A stretch of DNA of 64,000 nt from Methanobacteriota archaeon. GTDB taxonomy: Archaea > Thermoplasmatota > E2 > DHVEG-1. The notes under the pieces are model-generated. The model was not told where the DNA came from. It was given only the letters and a program-made list of their open reading frames with translations, and made no database searches. Location: NCBI GenBank assembly GCA_026394495.1, contig JAPKYE010000072.1, positions 1 through 64,000 of the forward strand, in the 5' to 3' direction. This document shows positions 38,805-47,327 of the stretch, in pieces. Numbering within the stretch: the stretch's first letter is position 1; every line of letters begins with the position of its first letter. The position numbers and the translations under genes are program-made.

Positions 38805-40163
38805 ATGACTAAAAGTTGGAACGGGGGAAGTAAAATTAAACTCAATAAAGCAAATGATAGTACACTCATTGGATTTTTCCCGATCTTTTGGAGTACGGGA
38901 GAAACCATTCCTTTAATAAAAATTGCTCAATCATATATGAAACAGGGTGGAAAAGCAGTATTCTTTAGTCATGGCGGTAAATATGAATATATGGCGGAAG
39001 ACATTGGTTGTGAAGTTATTTACCTAAATAGTTGGTGGAAAGATTATTTTCGTAAAGGAAAAAAATTGATAGAAAATGGGGTGAAGGCTGAAAAATTCTT
39101 TACTAATCAATTTGATGAAAAGTTTATTGAAAAATCTATCAAAGAAGAAAAGGAAGCGTTTCAAAAAACTGGTGTTAAATTAATTGTTAATACCTGGAAT
39201 TTAACCTGTAGTATTTCTACAAGGGCTCTTCACATACCTCTTGTTGTCGTCATTTCAGGAACAACCATCCCACCTTATTTTAAATCAGGTTTTGTGACGT
39301 TTCCAGATAATTATGAAAATATGTTTACGAAAATGTTCCCAGCATATATTAAAAATCGTTTTACACAATGGTTTTTATTAAATAATAAATTACTTGTACG
39401 ACGATTTAACAAATTTTCGAAAGAATATAATATTTCGTCGTTTAAATGTTTAAATGATATTATTTTAGGAGATCATAATTTTGTATGCGATGACATACAT
39501 TTTTTAGGATTGACACCAACGAAAGAATTTCCTTTAAAAAATTATATTGGCCCAATTTTTCATGGAAATATCCTAAAAGAACAACAGGAACATATAAACC
39601 AAGATATTATGAATCATTTGAAAAAACCAAGGAAATCTATTCTCTTATCTATGGGGAGTATTCCCGACAGGCATTTATTTTTAAAGGTTTTAAATGCACT
39701 TAACGAAACAGAGTACAATGTGATTGCGATATATACAAAGACGCTGAAAAAAGATGAACTACCGAAAACTGGTGAAAATATCCTTCTTCAAGAATTTGTG
39801 CCCTCAGTAACTAATCTTCTGAAACAGGTCGATTTAGCGATTATCCATGGTGGACGTGGCACTGTATACTCAGTCGCATACTCAAGCAAACCTGCGATTG
39901 GGATACCAGCGTTATATGAACAACAATACAATATTGATTGTCTTGTACGACATGGATCAGCGATTAAACTTTCAAAAAAATATTTTAACCAAAAATATTT
40001 ACTTAAAAATATCAATTATATTTTTAATCATTACTCAACATTTTATGAAAATGCTAAAATTTTAGCAACAAAACTTACTAAAGATTGCGGGGAAAAAAGA
40101 GCATCTGATAGACTTGTTCAGATAATCAATTCAAATCAAGGATTTACAAAGGTATCTGAATAA
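38805..40163 (+). CDS. GT1/GT28-type (UDP-glycosyltransferase-like) glycosyltransferase
   Basis: 452 residues in two Rossmann-like halves. The acceptor half starts GFFPIFWSTGETIPLIKIAQ. The donor half carries SILLSMGSIPDRHLFLKVL and the donor-binding signature AIIHGGRGTVYSVAYSSKPAIGIPALYEQQYN (about 370-400), as in MGT-like and rhamnosyl/UDP-sugar transferases. It probably glycosylates a lipid or small molecule on the cytoplasmic face. The neighbouring UbiA enzyme in the same cassette suggests a glycosylated isoprenoid product; this is inference. Confidence 0.87.
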   Translation: MTKSWNGGSKIKLNKANDSTLIGFFPIFWSTGETIPLIKIAQSYMKQGGKAVFFSHGGKYEYMAEDIGCEVIYLNSWWKDYFRKGKKLIENGVKAEKFFTNQFDEKFIEKSIKEEKEAFQKTGVKLIVNTWNLTCSISTRALHIPLVVVISGTTIPPYFKSGFVTFPDNYENMFTKMFPAYIKNRFTQWFLLNNKLLVRRFNKFSKEYNISSFKCLNDIILGDHNFVCDDIHFLGLTPTKEFPLKNYIGPIFHGNILKEQQEHINQDIMNHLKKPRKSILLSMGSIPDRHLFLKVLNALNETEYNVIAIYTKTLKKDELPKTGENILLQEFVPSVTNLLKQVDLAIIHGGRGTVYSVAYSSKPAIGIPALYEQQYNIDCLVRHGSAIKLSKKYFNQKYLLKNINYIFNHYSTFYENAKILATKLTKDCGEKRASDRLVQIINSNQGFTKVSE

Positions 40164-40189
40164 AAGGACTATCATAATTTTTCATTGAT

Positions 40190-41137
40190 TTATCTAATAA
40201 TTATAACGTCAAAAAAATGAAGAGGTGGGATATTTGCGAGAGATAAAATGTGATATAATGCACAGCTTATATATACAGAAATTGTAAAGTAAAAAAGAAA
40301 AGAAATAAAAGAATGTTTTTTTGAATGAGAAATGTTTTTTGGTTTTGATTTATAGATACCGACGCCGACGCCTCCGAGTACAATGATAATGGTACTGATG
40401 TAGTGCATAGAATATAGCAGTATAATAGGTATAATAACAAAAAGATGAATCCATATGAATATTTTTAACACTGTTTTTGTTGTATCGAGACCCGCCCATA
40501 CTGCAAAGGTTGTAGTTCCACTTTTATTATCATAATCGTAATCAAGGATGTGATTACATATTTGAAATATGCAACTAAAGATTCCCGCAGAAATTGCAAC
40601 TAACAAAATGGTATTATTTATCTGACCGGTAAATAATGCTCCCCAAAGAATGATGAGAAAAAATCCAAAGAAATGCCAGACTATATCTATAATAGGCCGT
40701 CCTTTTAACCGCAATGGTGGCGCTGAATACACCCATCCCATAAATAACAGGAGAATGCAAACAATGATTATTGTAATATCTTGATAAATAATACAAAAAA
40801 TTATTGGGATGGCGAGAAAAACTAAATTTAATATAATTTCGTTGATTTTCGAGATTTCTCCTAAGGCGAGAGCGTTAACGTTTCTCCTCCTCGGATTATT
40901 TTTATCTGATTCAATATCGTAATAATTATTTATAGCAAACGTAAATGATATGCTAAAAAATGTCGATATTGTAAATATTAATAATGAGACAAAATATTTT
41001 GTTATTGATAGGATGGATATTCCCAATATAAACCCCAATAAAGATGTTGAAAACCAATAAGCAACATCTTTAATTCTAATTATCTCTGTAAGGAAAATAG
41101 ATATTTTGTTTTTCTTCGGAATGGCTTTATTCAGCAT
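40190..41137 (-). CDS. UbiA-family prenyltransferase
   Basis: About 315 residues with eight to nine membrane helices. Both Asp-rich motifs are present: NNYYDIESDKNNPRRRN (NxxxDxxxD) and NHILDYDYDNKSGTTTFAVWAG (DxxxD). The enzyme transfers a prenyl chain to an acceptor in the membrane. ATG 41137 is chosen because a TATA-like stretch on the minus strand (about 41170-41180) predicts transcription start near 41150; the frame is open upstream to 41242, where it would run into the cassette end repeat. Convergent with the glycosyltransferase gene. Confidence 0.88.
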   Translation of the reverse strand: MLNKAIPKKNKISIFLTEIIRIKDVAYWFSTSLLGFILGISILSITKYFVSLLIFTISTFFSISFTFAINNYYDIESDKNNPRRRNVNALALGEISKINEIILNLVFLAIPIIFCIIYQDITIIIVCILLLFMGWVYSAPPLRLKGRPIIDIVWHFFGFFLIILWGALFTGQINNTILLVAISAGIFSCIFQICNHILDYDYDNKSGTTTFAVWAGLDTTKTVLKIFIWIHLFVIIPIILLYSMHYISTIIIVLGGVGVGIYKSKPKNISHSKKHSFISFLFYFTISVYISCALYHILSLANIPPLHFFDVIIIR

Positions 41138-41231
41138 ATTTACATCGTTCCAAATGAAAATTGAATACTTGTATAAAAGATAAGCGTTCTTTATCTTATT
41201 ATTTTTTATGCTTCGGTTATAAAGAAACAAT

Positions 41232-41310
41232 GAGATAAACACGAAAAATCGGCGTTTACTTCAGAGTTCGGGTCCGTCTTTATAAAAAATACTGTTTAAC
41301 AGAAGAAAAA
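41232..41310 (+). repeat. Right-end repeat of cassette 1
   Basis: 75 of 79 bases match 42600-42678, and all four differences are transitions. It contains GTTCGGGTCCG (41266-41276), one base different from the T-arm sequence of tRNA-Asn but in the opposite orientation to that gene. Confidence 0.88.
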
Positions 41311-41319
41311 GAGTGTTGG

Positions 41320-41385
41320 AGCGCCGTCCGCCGTATGCAAACTTAGGGTATAGTTTATACCACCAAAAATAGGGAGAAAAAGGGA
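41320..41385 (+). repeat. Left-end repeat of cassette 2
   Basis: 60 of 66 bases match 38470-38535. It begins 10 bases after the right-end repeat of cassette 1 and includes the tRNA fragment and the palindrome at 41347-41361. The last base lies 2 bases before the stop of the deiminase-like gene. Confidence 0.85.
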
Positions 41386-41386
41386 A

Positions 41387-42484
41387 TCATATTTGAGGAA
41401 CCGTTTTGGTAGTACAATGTATAGCACCACCTTGTTTGATTATCGAATTACAATTTATACCCCGCATCTCATATTCAGGCATTAATTGTTGATAAATAGA
41501 AATCGCTTCAGCGTCTTCAACAGTATTATATTGCGGGATGAGAACGACTTTTTTATATGTTCCATTTATTATTAATGAGTTAGCATACGTCCAGACTGTT
41601 TGTCTATTTGAATTAGGATCTCGCAACATAGGAATTCTGACAACGTTGTAACCATGTTCTATAAATATTTTAGAATTATTTTCTAATATGTTGTAATTTA
41701 TATCCTTTTGATCCTTGTATTGACCAACAAGAACCGTTTTATCATCCAGGAATTTTGCAAACATATCAAGGTGCCCCGATCCATCATTTATTTGCGATTC
41801 TAACACAATAAGTTCATCTAATCCTAAGGATTTTTTCAAATTATCTATAATTTTTTCTTTTGAATGATAGGGATTATCTTGAAAAATTCTATCAGTTGCA
41901 AAACCGACACCATGCCCATCAGTCATATAATTTCCACCTTGGATGGAAACAACAAAATTCGTATCAAACCTATAATCAATATGGTATCGAATGCCATAGA
42001 ATGTTGGAAAAAAATTATCTAGAAACCTCCAGAGTCCATAGATATCGTATTTAAAGTCCACAATTGAGAGATGGTTATCCTCTTCGATAAAAAACGAGCC
42101 GTAGTCAACAATCCAGATTGAATCTGTTGGTATCAACGTAAATGTAATATTTGTAAGAGGAACATTATTTGCCCGTAATTCTGATAAGACATGATTTTTA
42201 ATTATTTGATTATTTACAACGATGTTTACTGAAGTAGAATTCTCTGTCTCCTTTGTAATATTGATAAAATAAGATTCAACGATTCTATCTAACGATTTCC
42301 ACCATTTAGGCCAAGTAAGGATTAATTCTTTTACAGATTCAAACTCAGCAACAGAACGTATATTCTGAGATATATAAGAAGATGAAGGGTGTGGGGGATT
42401 GATCGTTGAAATACAATTAACAGAAGGGGGCGCAAGAATAAATACAACTGTTAATAATCCAATTATTGTCCCAAACTTATTCAT
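41387..42484 (-). CDS. Secreted agmatine-deiminase-family (PAD-type) enzyme
   Basis: About 365 residues from ATG 42484 (a TTG at 42496 is possible). An N-terminal signal peptide (IIGLLTVVFILAPPSVNC) is unusual for agmatine deiminases and more like Porphyromonas-type peptidylarginine deiminase. Guanidino-modifying motifs are visible: SIWIVDYGSFF, GGNYMTDGHG, DGSGHLDMF with His-x-Asp, and GGAIHCTTKTVP with the catalytic Cys. It should hydrolyse a guanidino group (agmatine or arginine residues) outside the cytoplasm. It is the only cargo of cassette 2. Confidence 0.87.
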   Translation of the reverse strand: MNKFGTIIGLLTVVFILAPPSVNCISTINPPHPSSSYISQNIRSVAEFESVKELILTWPKWWKSLDRIVESYFINITKETENSTSVNIVVNNQIIKNHVLSELRANNVPLTNITFTLIPTDSIWIVDYGSFFIEEDNHLSIVDFKYDIYGLWRFLDNFFPTFYGIRYHIDYRFDTNFVVSIQGGNYMTDGHGVGFATDRIFQDNPYHSKEKIIDNLKKSLGLDELIVLESQINDGSGHLDMFAKFLDDKTVLVGQYKDQKDINYNILENNSKIFIEHGYNVVRIPMLRDPNSNRQTVWTYANSLIINGTYKKVVLIPQYNTVEDAEAISIYQQLMPEYEMRGINCNSIIKQGGAIHCTTKTVPQI

Positions 42485-42599
42485 AATCACACCCAATAAT
42501 ATATAGTTAGTTATATTTTAAATTTCTTGTGGCTGTTGAAAAATTTTTGGGTTGATGGATTAAGGGATCTGAACATCATTTTATTTATAAAATACTGAT

Positions 42600-42678
42600 G
42601 AGATAAATACGAAAAATCGGCGTTTACCTCAGAGTTCGAGTCCGTCTTTATAAAAAATATTGTTTAACAGAAGAAAAA
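42600..42678 (+). repeat. Right-end repeat of cassette 2
   Basis: 75 of 79 bases match 41232-41310. GTTCGAGTCCG (42634-42644) is identical to the T-arm of tRNA-Asn but inverted relative to that gene. The repeat ends 12 bases before the tRNA 3' end. Confidence 0.88.
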
Positions 42679-42690
42679 AAGGTCCAAGAC

Positions 42691-42762
42691 GCCGTCCGCC
42701 GGACTCGAACCAGCGACCGTTCGGTTAACAGCCGAATGCTCTACCAACTGAGCTAGGACGGC
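42691..42762 (-). tRNA. tRNA-Asn (anticodon GTT)
   Basis: A 72-base cloverleaf on the minus strand. Acceptor GCCGTCC pairs with GGACGGC; anticodon loop CTGTTAA on stem TCGG/CCGA gives GTT; T arm GCTGGTTCGAGTCCGGC. No intron. Its last 11 bases recur at the left ends of both cassettes. Confidence 0.96.
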
Positions 42763-42831
42763 AAACACAAGCTCTTAGAAGAGATGTATGCAGCACAAGA
42801 CAACAGAGTTTTATATTAAAAGATTACCTTT

Positions 42832-43374
42832 TTAGAATCCCATTGATCCACTGGTCTTTATTTTTTTGATTTCTCGTTCAATATATCGATACACCTTGAA
42901 ATGTTTACTACCTGAAAGCATCATATCAATCGCTTTTTTTGTGACATCCATAAATTCAAGATCTGAGATAATCCCAACGGTATGTCCATAAATAGAAATA
43001 TGTGCGCCAGTGAGCCGTTCCATCACTTGTTTTGTTTTTCCATCTCGTCCAATGATCCTGCTTTTCAACCGAGAAACATGATTCTCTTTTTTTCCTACAT
43101 AATCATAAATATCAAAAAGGAAAAACTCAATTTCTTCATCAAAGATTTTCAGGGCATGTTCAGGGGAAAAACCGCGTCCTATCGCACGAATGACATCTTC
43201 GGCTTTCAAACCAAGCACTGGATCAGTTACTTCCCGGTCATCAAGAGAAATCTCACCTTCCTCAGAATCTATCTCAAGTTTCACAGATGATATCTGTTCG
43301 ATCTTTTGTTTTGTTTCACCGTTTGTACCGATAAGGACACCAATGCGTTCTTTAGGAATTCGTAAATATCTCAT
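42832..43374 (-). CDS. Archaeal KH-domain protein (Dim2/Pno1-like)
   Basis: 180 residues with two KH domains: LRIPKERIGVLIGTNGETKQ (GxxG as IGTNGE) in the first, and RLKSRIIGRDGKTKQVMERL (GRDG) in the second. Archaeal relatives of eukaryotic Dim2/Pno1 bind the 3' end of 16S rRNA during small-subunit maturation. It lies 6 bases after rio1, which follows aIF1A; this gene order is conserved in Archaea and confirms a role in ribosome biogenesis. Confidence 0.93.
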   Translation of the reverse strand: MRYLRIPKERIGVLIGTNGETKQKIEQISSVKLEIDSEEGEISLDDREVTDPVLGLKAEDVIRAIGRGFSPEHALKIFDEEIEFFLFDIYDYVGKKENHVSRLKSRIIGRDGKTKQVMERLTGAHISIYGHTVGIISDLEFMDVTKKAIDMMLSGSKHFKVYRYIEREIKKIKTSGSMGF

Positions 43375-43380
43375 AATTAC

Positions 43381-44160
43381 TCACGTTTTTCTTACAATAT
43401 TTTCATAAATTTGTTTTTCATCTCCATGGATATCAAAACGTTCGAAGAAACTAACGATATTGTGTATATCCCGTCGGAGAAACTCTGGTGCTTGCGGATG
43501 TCCAAGCAATACTCCTTGAGCAAGATCAATAATATATGGTTTTTCTTCGTACATGAGGACGTTATAGGCGCTAAGATCAGCATGGATAAGCTTTGCTTTC
43601 GAATACATCTTAGAAATATACGTAAGTAATGTCGCATACACCTTTTTAGGGTTTTTAAGCTCAGTATCTTTGAGCATCGGCGCTGGTTGACCAGCACTTC
43701 CTATATAATCCATAATTAATATATGATTGAGTCGTTTCAACGGATGTGGGGCACGTACGCGTGCTTGATGCAGTCGCTCCAGATTTTTGTATTCTTTACG
43801 AGCCCATTCATACACAATCTGCTGGCGGTTTTTATTCGCTGATTTGAAACGTGGGTCACCCTCAATATATTTCCAGATGTGTTTAAACGTCATGTTTGAT
43901 GTTCGATAAATCTTCAATGCGACAAAGGTTTTTTCTGGGGTGACAGCACGAAACACATTCGCTTCTTTTCCAGTAGAAATAGGAAAATCAACAATATCAA
44001 TAACATGGTTAGACATTAGTCTTCCAAGATCAAGCAGTGTCCGTTTATCAAAAACCTCATCCATGGTTTTACGGTCAAGACCGATATGATCGTAAAGCAC
44101 CCGGGTTTGATGATCAAGTTTTTTTAACCATTTATCGTTGAGAAAACCCTCAGAAGACAT
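43381..44160 (-). CDS. rio1: Rio1-type serine kinase/ATPase
   Basis: About 259 residues from ATG 44160, chosen to reduce the overlap with aIF1A to 11 bases. RIO motifs: P-loop STGKEANVF, Lys in VALKIYRTSNMTF, catalytic LIHADLSAYNVLM (HxDxxxxN) and metal-binding IIDLAQGV (DxAQ). Rio1 acts in late small-ribosomal-subunit maturation, releasing Dim2 and related factors. It is flanked by aIF1A and the KH protein, its functional partner. Confidence 0.95.
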   Translation of the reverse strand: MSSEGFLNDKWLKKLDHQTRVLYDHIGLDRKTMDEVFDKRTLLDLGRLMSNHVIDIVDFPISTGKEANVFRAVTPEKTFVALKIYRTSNMTFKHIWKYIEGDPRFKSANKNRQQIVYEWARKEYKNLERLHQARVRAPHPLKRLNHILIMDYIGSAGQPAPMLKDTELKNPKKVYATLLTYISKMYSKAKLIHADLSAYNVLMYEEKPYIIDLAQGVLLGHPQAPEFLRRDIHNIVSFFERFDIHGDEKQIYENIVRKT

Positions 44161-44491
44161 CAATCGCCTCAGGTAATAATTTTCTCCTGCTGAGAGCACT
44201 CGCTTGGGTTCTTTTATATCGGAATACGATATCTGATTTTTCGTTCTGGATATCCCATGGTTTAATAATAAGCAAGTCTCCTGCTCGGACTCGTTGTTTG
44301 CGTTTCATTTTTCCAGGTATTCTCGCCATGCGTGATTTTCCGTCTTCGCAGATGACTGTCATGCGTGATCCACCAGAGAGTCTGTCTGCTATCGCGAACA
44401 TTTCGTGTTGGTTTCGTTTTGGTAATGGTAGTCGGAAATATTCCTCTTCACCAGCTGGTTGATCTGATTCTCTTTCATACACAGAAATCAC
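44150..44491 (-). CDS. eif1A: Translation initiation factor aIF-1A
   Basis: 113 residues, OB fold. EEYFRLPLPKRNQHEMFAIADRLSGGSRMTV and CEDGKSRMARIPGKMKRKQRVRAGDLLIIKPWDIQ match aIF1A/eIF1A, which binds the A site of the small subunit during start-codon selection. A basic C-terminal tail (YKRTQASALSRRKLL) is seen. First gene of the aIF1A-rio1-KH operon. Confidence 0.96.
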   Translation of the reverse strand: MISVYERESDQPAGEEEYFRLPLPKRNQHEMFAIADRLSGGSRMTVICEDGKSRMARIPGKMKRKQRVRAGDLLIIKPWDIQNEKSDIVFRYKRTQASALSRRKLLPEAIDVF

Positions 44492-44548
44492 AGTCTTCCT
44501 ATATGATAACCCATATTTTGAGTACTCTGATACCGGATATATAAGAAC

Positions 44549-45103
44549 CTACATATCTAGTTTATCCGCTATCTTCTGCAATGCGGTAAGGCTTATTTGT
44601 AAAAACTGTTCTAATTCAAACCCGGTGTCGGCGCAGAGTTCAATTCTTTTTCTTTCGCATCGTGCTGCAAACGTTTTATCCTTATATTTATTTAAAAGGG
44701 TTTCTGGTTTAACATCAGCAAGTTTTTTTGAAGGAATAATTAGTGCAGTAGCAATCACTAGTCCTGAGACTGCGTCTGCAGCAACCAGTGCTCGGTCCAA
44801 TGCATTGATGGGGAGACGACCTGTGTGTTTGTAGTTATGTGCTTGAATTGCCTCAATTCCTTCCTGTGGGAGAAGCCCTTCAAGAATTTGTGCAGCAATC
44901 ATGGTGTGTTTTTCAGGTGTATCCTCTGTGTATCCATAATCGATGTCATGTAATAGCCCTGTCAAACCCCAGAGTTCTTCATCTTCGTGGCTCATTCGCG
45001 CCATTTCTCTCATGATTGCTTCTACGGCAAGGGAATGTTGTGTGTGTTTTTCGTTCTTCAGGTATTTTTTCAATAGTTGGAGTGCTTCATCGCGTTCAAT
45101 CAT
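44549..45103 (-). CDS. HD-domain phosphohydrolase-like protein
   Basis: About 184 residues. HTQHSLAVEAIMREMARM gives the first metal His, LLHDIDYGYTEDTPEKH the HD pair, and DRALVAADAVSGL the final Asp, an HDIG-type domain. Substrate unknown, likely a nucleotide or phosphoester. ATG 45103 is chosen: an AT-rich promoter-like stretch (about 45128-45135, minus strand) lies 26-30 bases before it, and an earlier in-frame start would add a hydrophobic stretch not found in the family. It follows the GPN GTPase gene by 99 bases. Confidence 0.88.
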   Translation of the reverse strand: MIERDEALQLLKKYLKNEKHTQHSLAVEAIMREMARMSHEDEELWGLTGLLHDIDYGYTEDTPEKHTMIAAQILEGLLPQEGIEAIQAHNYKHTGRLPINALDRALVAADAVSGLVIATALIIPSKKLADVKPETLLNKYKDKTFAARCERKRIELCADTGFELEQFLQISLTALQKIADKLDM

Positions 45104-45202
45104 ATGTTCACCACGTAAGAACCAAGAAAACTTAAATGTTACTGCCAAAAACAACCAATAGCAGAAAAAAACAGTACTGAAAGATGTTATCATTTTTTTT
45201 AT

Positions 45203-45976
45203 TTAATCTTTCATGATATCTTCGCCGCCTGTAAACAGTAAATGAACAGCATTGTAAATATCTTCAATACCTAATGATTCTACTTTTGAGGTGGGTATCA
45301 GTTGCGTATGACCACCGAAATCTTTGATGAGATGAACGATTCCTTCACTCATCTCCCGATATATTGATGCCTCTTCATTTATCAGGGCGCCGTAGAGTTC
45401 CTCAGGGTCATCTGACCATCTTTTGATGATTTCCATTTCATCGTCTGATAATAAATCAGATTTCGTGAGGATGTTCACCTGGGGTTGATTTAACCGAAAA
45501 TTTGTTGTAAGAGAGAGAAGAAGCTGGGATACGAAACCTGATGCGGTTTTCGCAAGAGATGGATCAAGAAGGTAACAGATCATGGATTTTTTCGGGTTGA
45601 GTAGTTTGATTGTGTATTTTCCTGCCTCTCTGAATACAAACAACTCTAGCTGCCCTGGGGTATCAACAAGTATATAATCTGATTTAAATGATTCAATGGT
45701 TTTTTTTACCTCTTCGATATTAAGTGCGATCATGTCAGCGCAGGCGATCTGTGCACCATTTGGACCAAGTTCATATGATTCCATTACTTCTTTGAGTGAA
45801 ATCCAATCGCGGATATCCACATCAGGTTTATAAGGAAATGTTTCAGCTCCGGGGTCAAGGTTCACAATAATTGCATCAAGTCCCCGTAACTCAGTCCATT
45901 GTTGAAACGTACCAGTTAATGTTGTTTTCCCAGATCCAGCTGTCCCGATGAAATAGATGTATAATTCTTCTTTCAT
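45203..45976 (-). CDS. GPN-loop GTPase
   Basis: 257 residues. P-loop GTAGSGKTTLTGTF (Walker A), the GPN insert YELGPNGA (about residue 70), DTPGQLELF (G3) and LTKSDLLS (G4, TKxD) identify the GPN/XAB1 family, homodimeric in Archaea; eukaryotic relatives assist RNA polymerase II assembly and nuclear import. ATG overlaps the purD stop by 4 bases (ATGA), so they are co-translated. Confidence 0.95.
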   Translation of the reverse strand: MKEELYIYFIGTAGSGKTTLTGTFQQWTELRGLDAIIVNLDPGAETFPYKPDVDIRDWISLKEVMESYELGPNGAQIACADMIALNIEEVKKTIESFKSDYILVDTPGQLELFVFREAGKYTIKLLNPKKSMICYLLDPSLAKTASGFVSQLLLSLTTNFRLNQPQVNILTKSDLLSDDEMEIIKRWSDDPEELYGALINEEASIYREMSEGIVHLIKDFGGHTQLIPTSKVESLGIEDIYNAVHLLFTGGEDIMKD

Positions 45977-47307
45977 AGTTTACCACGTATGATGTTCATA
46001 TGACGAATTCGTTTCTCTATCAATGTTTTTGTTCCGATATCATGTCTGATGAATATATGATCACTTTTTATCTGTGATAATCCTTGTTCACATATTTTCT
46101 CAGCATCAGTGAGTTCATCTGATATACCAACAACAGCAAGGGAACGGGAGGATAACGTGACGATATCTTCATCTTTTTTGTTTACCGATGCATAGAAGAG
46201 TAAAGAGGTGGTTTTTTTGATTGCTTGTTCATCGACATGGATTTTTTCACCAGTCATGCTTTTTATACCATATCCTTCAGGGACCACATATTTGCATACT
46301 GTTGATTTCTCTTCGATTTCAAGTTTTTTTTCTGAGAGTTTCCCATCTATCATAAGAGTGCATAGTTCGATGAAATCGTTTTTTAGCAAGGGAAGCACAT
46401 TCATCGCTTCTGGATCACCAAAACGTGCGTTGAATTCAATGATTTTTGGTCCATCTTTGGTGAGCATGAATTGGCCATATATCGGGCCGATATACGGGCA
46501 TTTTTCAGTCTGTAACGCTTGAATAATCTTTTGAATGATACGTACACTTTGGTCGTAGTCTTTTTTTGGTAAAAACGGGAGAAGTTTATTTTTGCAGGAA
46601 TATGAGCCCATCCCACCGGTATTTGGTCCCTGGTCATCAGGGAGCAGGCGTTTATGATCTTGGACTGCGGGCAGCGGAAGAATTCGAAAGCCATCTGAGA
46701 ATCCTTGTATGGTGAATTCTTCTCCTTCTGCTTTTTCTTCGATTATGACTTTTGCTGTTCCACCGATTTTCTGATTGATTACCTCATCGACATAGGATAT
46801 TGCTTGAGCAGTTGTTGTGAAATGATCTCCTGCGACGCGGACTCCTTTTCCGCCAGTGAGCCCAATAGGTTTAATCGCAACGTTTCCTTGGAGTTCTTCG
46901 ATGAATGTTTTTGCTTTTTTTGTATCAGTAAATGTTTCGTAGCGGAGTTGACCAGATATTTTGTATTTTTGGACAAGATTTCGCATATATTCTTTGTCGG
47001 TTTCAATACGTGCAGCGTTCTGTGTTGGGGCGCATACCTTGATTCCTTGTTTTGTTAAGGCGTCAGTAAGTCCTTTTTCTAATGGAGCCTCAGGTCCAAT
47101 TAATGCTAGATTAATATGTTTATTTTTTGCGTAGTCGACAATGGAATCGATGTTTGTTTCTTTTTCAAGTAGATATTCTTTGGCAAGTCTTTTGATACCT
47201 GGGTTAAGATTGCTCATGACTGAATAAATCGTTGCATTTTTTGACCGAACTACAGCATCGCAGATTGCGTGTTCTCGTGCGCCGCCGCCAACAATTAATA
47301 CATTCAC
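45973..47307 (-). CDS. purD: Phosphoribosylamine-glycine ligase (GAR synthetase)
   Basis: 444 residues with the ATP-grasp fold. MNVLIVGGGAREHAICDAVV opens the N domain; GLTGGKGVRV, FNARFGDPEAMNVLPLLK and DDQGPNTGGMGSYS are PurD signatures. It catalyses the second step of purine synthesis, joining glycine to phosphoribosylamine. Downstream it overlaps the GPN GTPase gene; upstream pyrE ends 20 bases away, so a nucleotide-synthesis operon pyrE-purD-gpn is likely. Confidence 0.97.
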   Translation of the reverse strand: MNVLIVGGGAREHAICDAVVRSKNATIYSVMSNLNPGIKRLAKEYLLEKETNIDSIVDYAKNKHINLALIGPEAPLEKGLTDALTKQGIKVCAPTQNAARIETDKEYMRNLVQKYKISGQLRYETFTDTKKAKTFIEELQGNVAIKPIGLTGGKGVRVAGDHFTTTAQAISYVDEVINQKIGGTAKVIIEEKAEGEEFTIQGFSDGFRILPLPAVQDHKRLLPDDQGPNTGGMGSYSCKNKLLPFLPKKDYDQSVRIIQKIIQALQTEKCPYIGPIYGQFMLTKDGPKIIEFNARFGDPEAMNVLPLLKNDFIELCTLMIDGKLSEKKLEIEEKSTVCKYVVPEGYGIKSMTGEKIHVDEQAIKKTTSLLFYASVNKKDEDIVTLSSRSLAVVGISDELTDAEKICEQGLSQIKSDHIFIRHDIGTKTLIEKRIRHMNIIRGKL

Positions 47308-47327
47308 AGATTATTCCTCCATAATGT

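Larger units (their letters stand above)
38470..42690. mobile_element. Two-cassette array ending at tRNA-Asn
   Basis: Two adjacent segments share both ends. Cassette 1 (38,470-41,320) carries a glycosyltransferase and a UbiA prenyltransferase. Cassette 2 (41,320-42,690) carries an agmatine-deiminase-like gene. Each begins with the same 66 bp, which starts with a fragment of the tRNA-Asn 3' end (GCCGTCCGCCG) and includes GGTATA-gtt-TATACC. Each ends with the same 79 bp plus about 10 divergent bases directly before the next tRNA fragment or the tRNA itself. No integrase is present. Stepwise integration at the tRNA 3' end by a recombinase supplied elsewhere is inferred. Confidence 0.7.
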
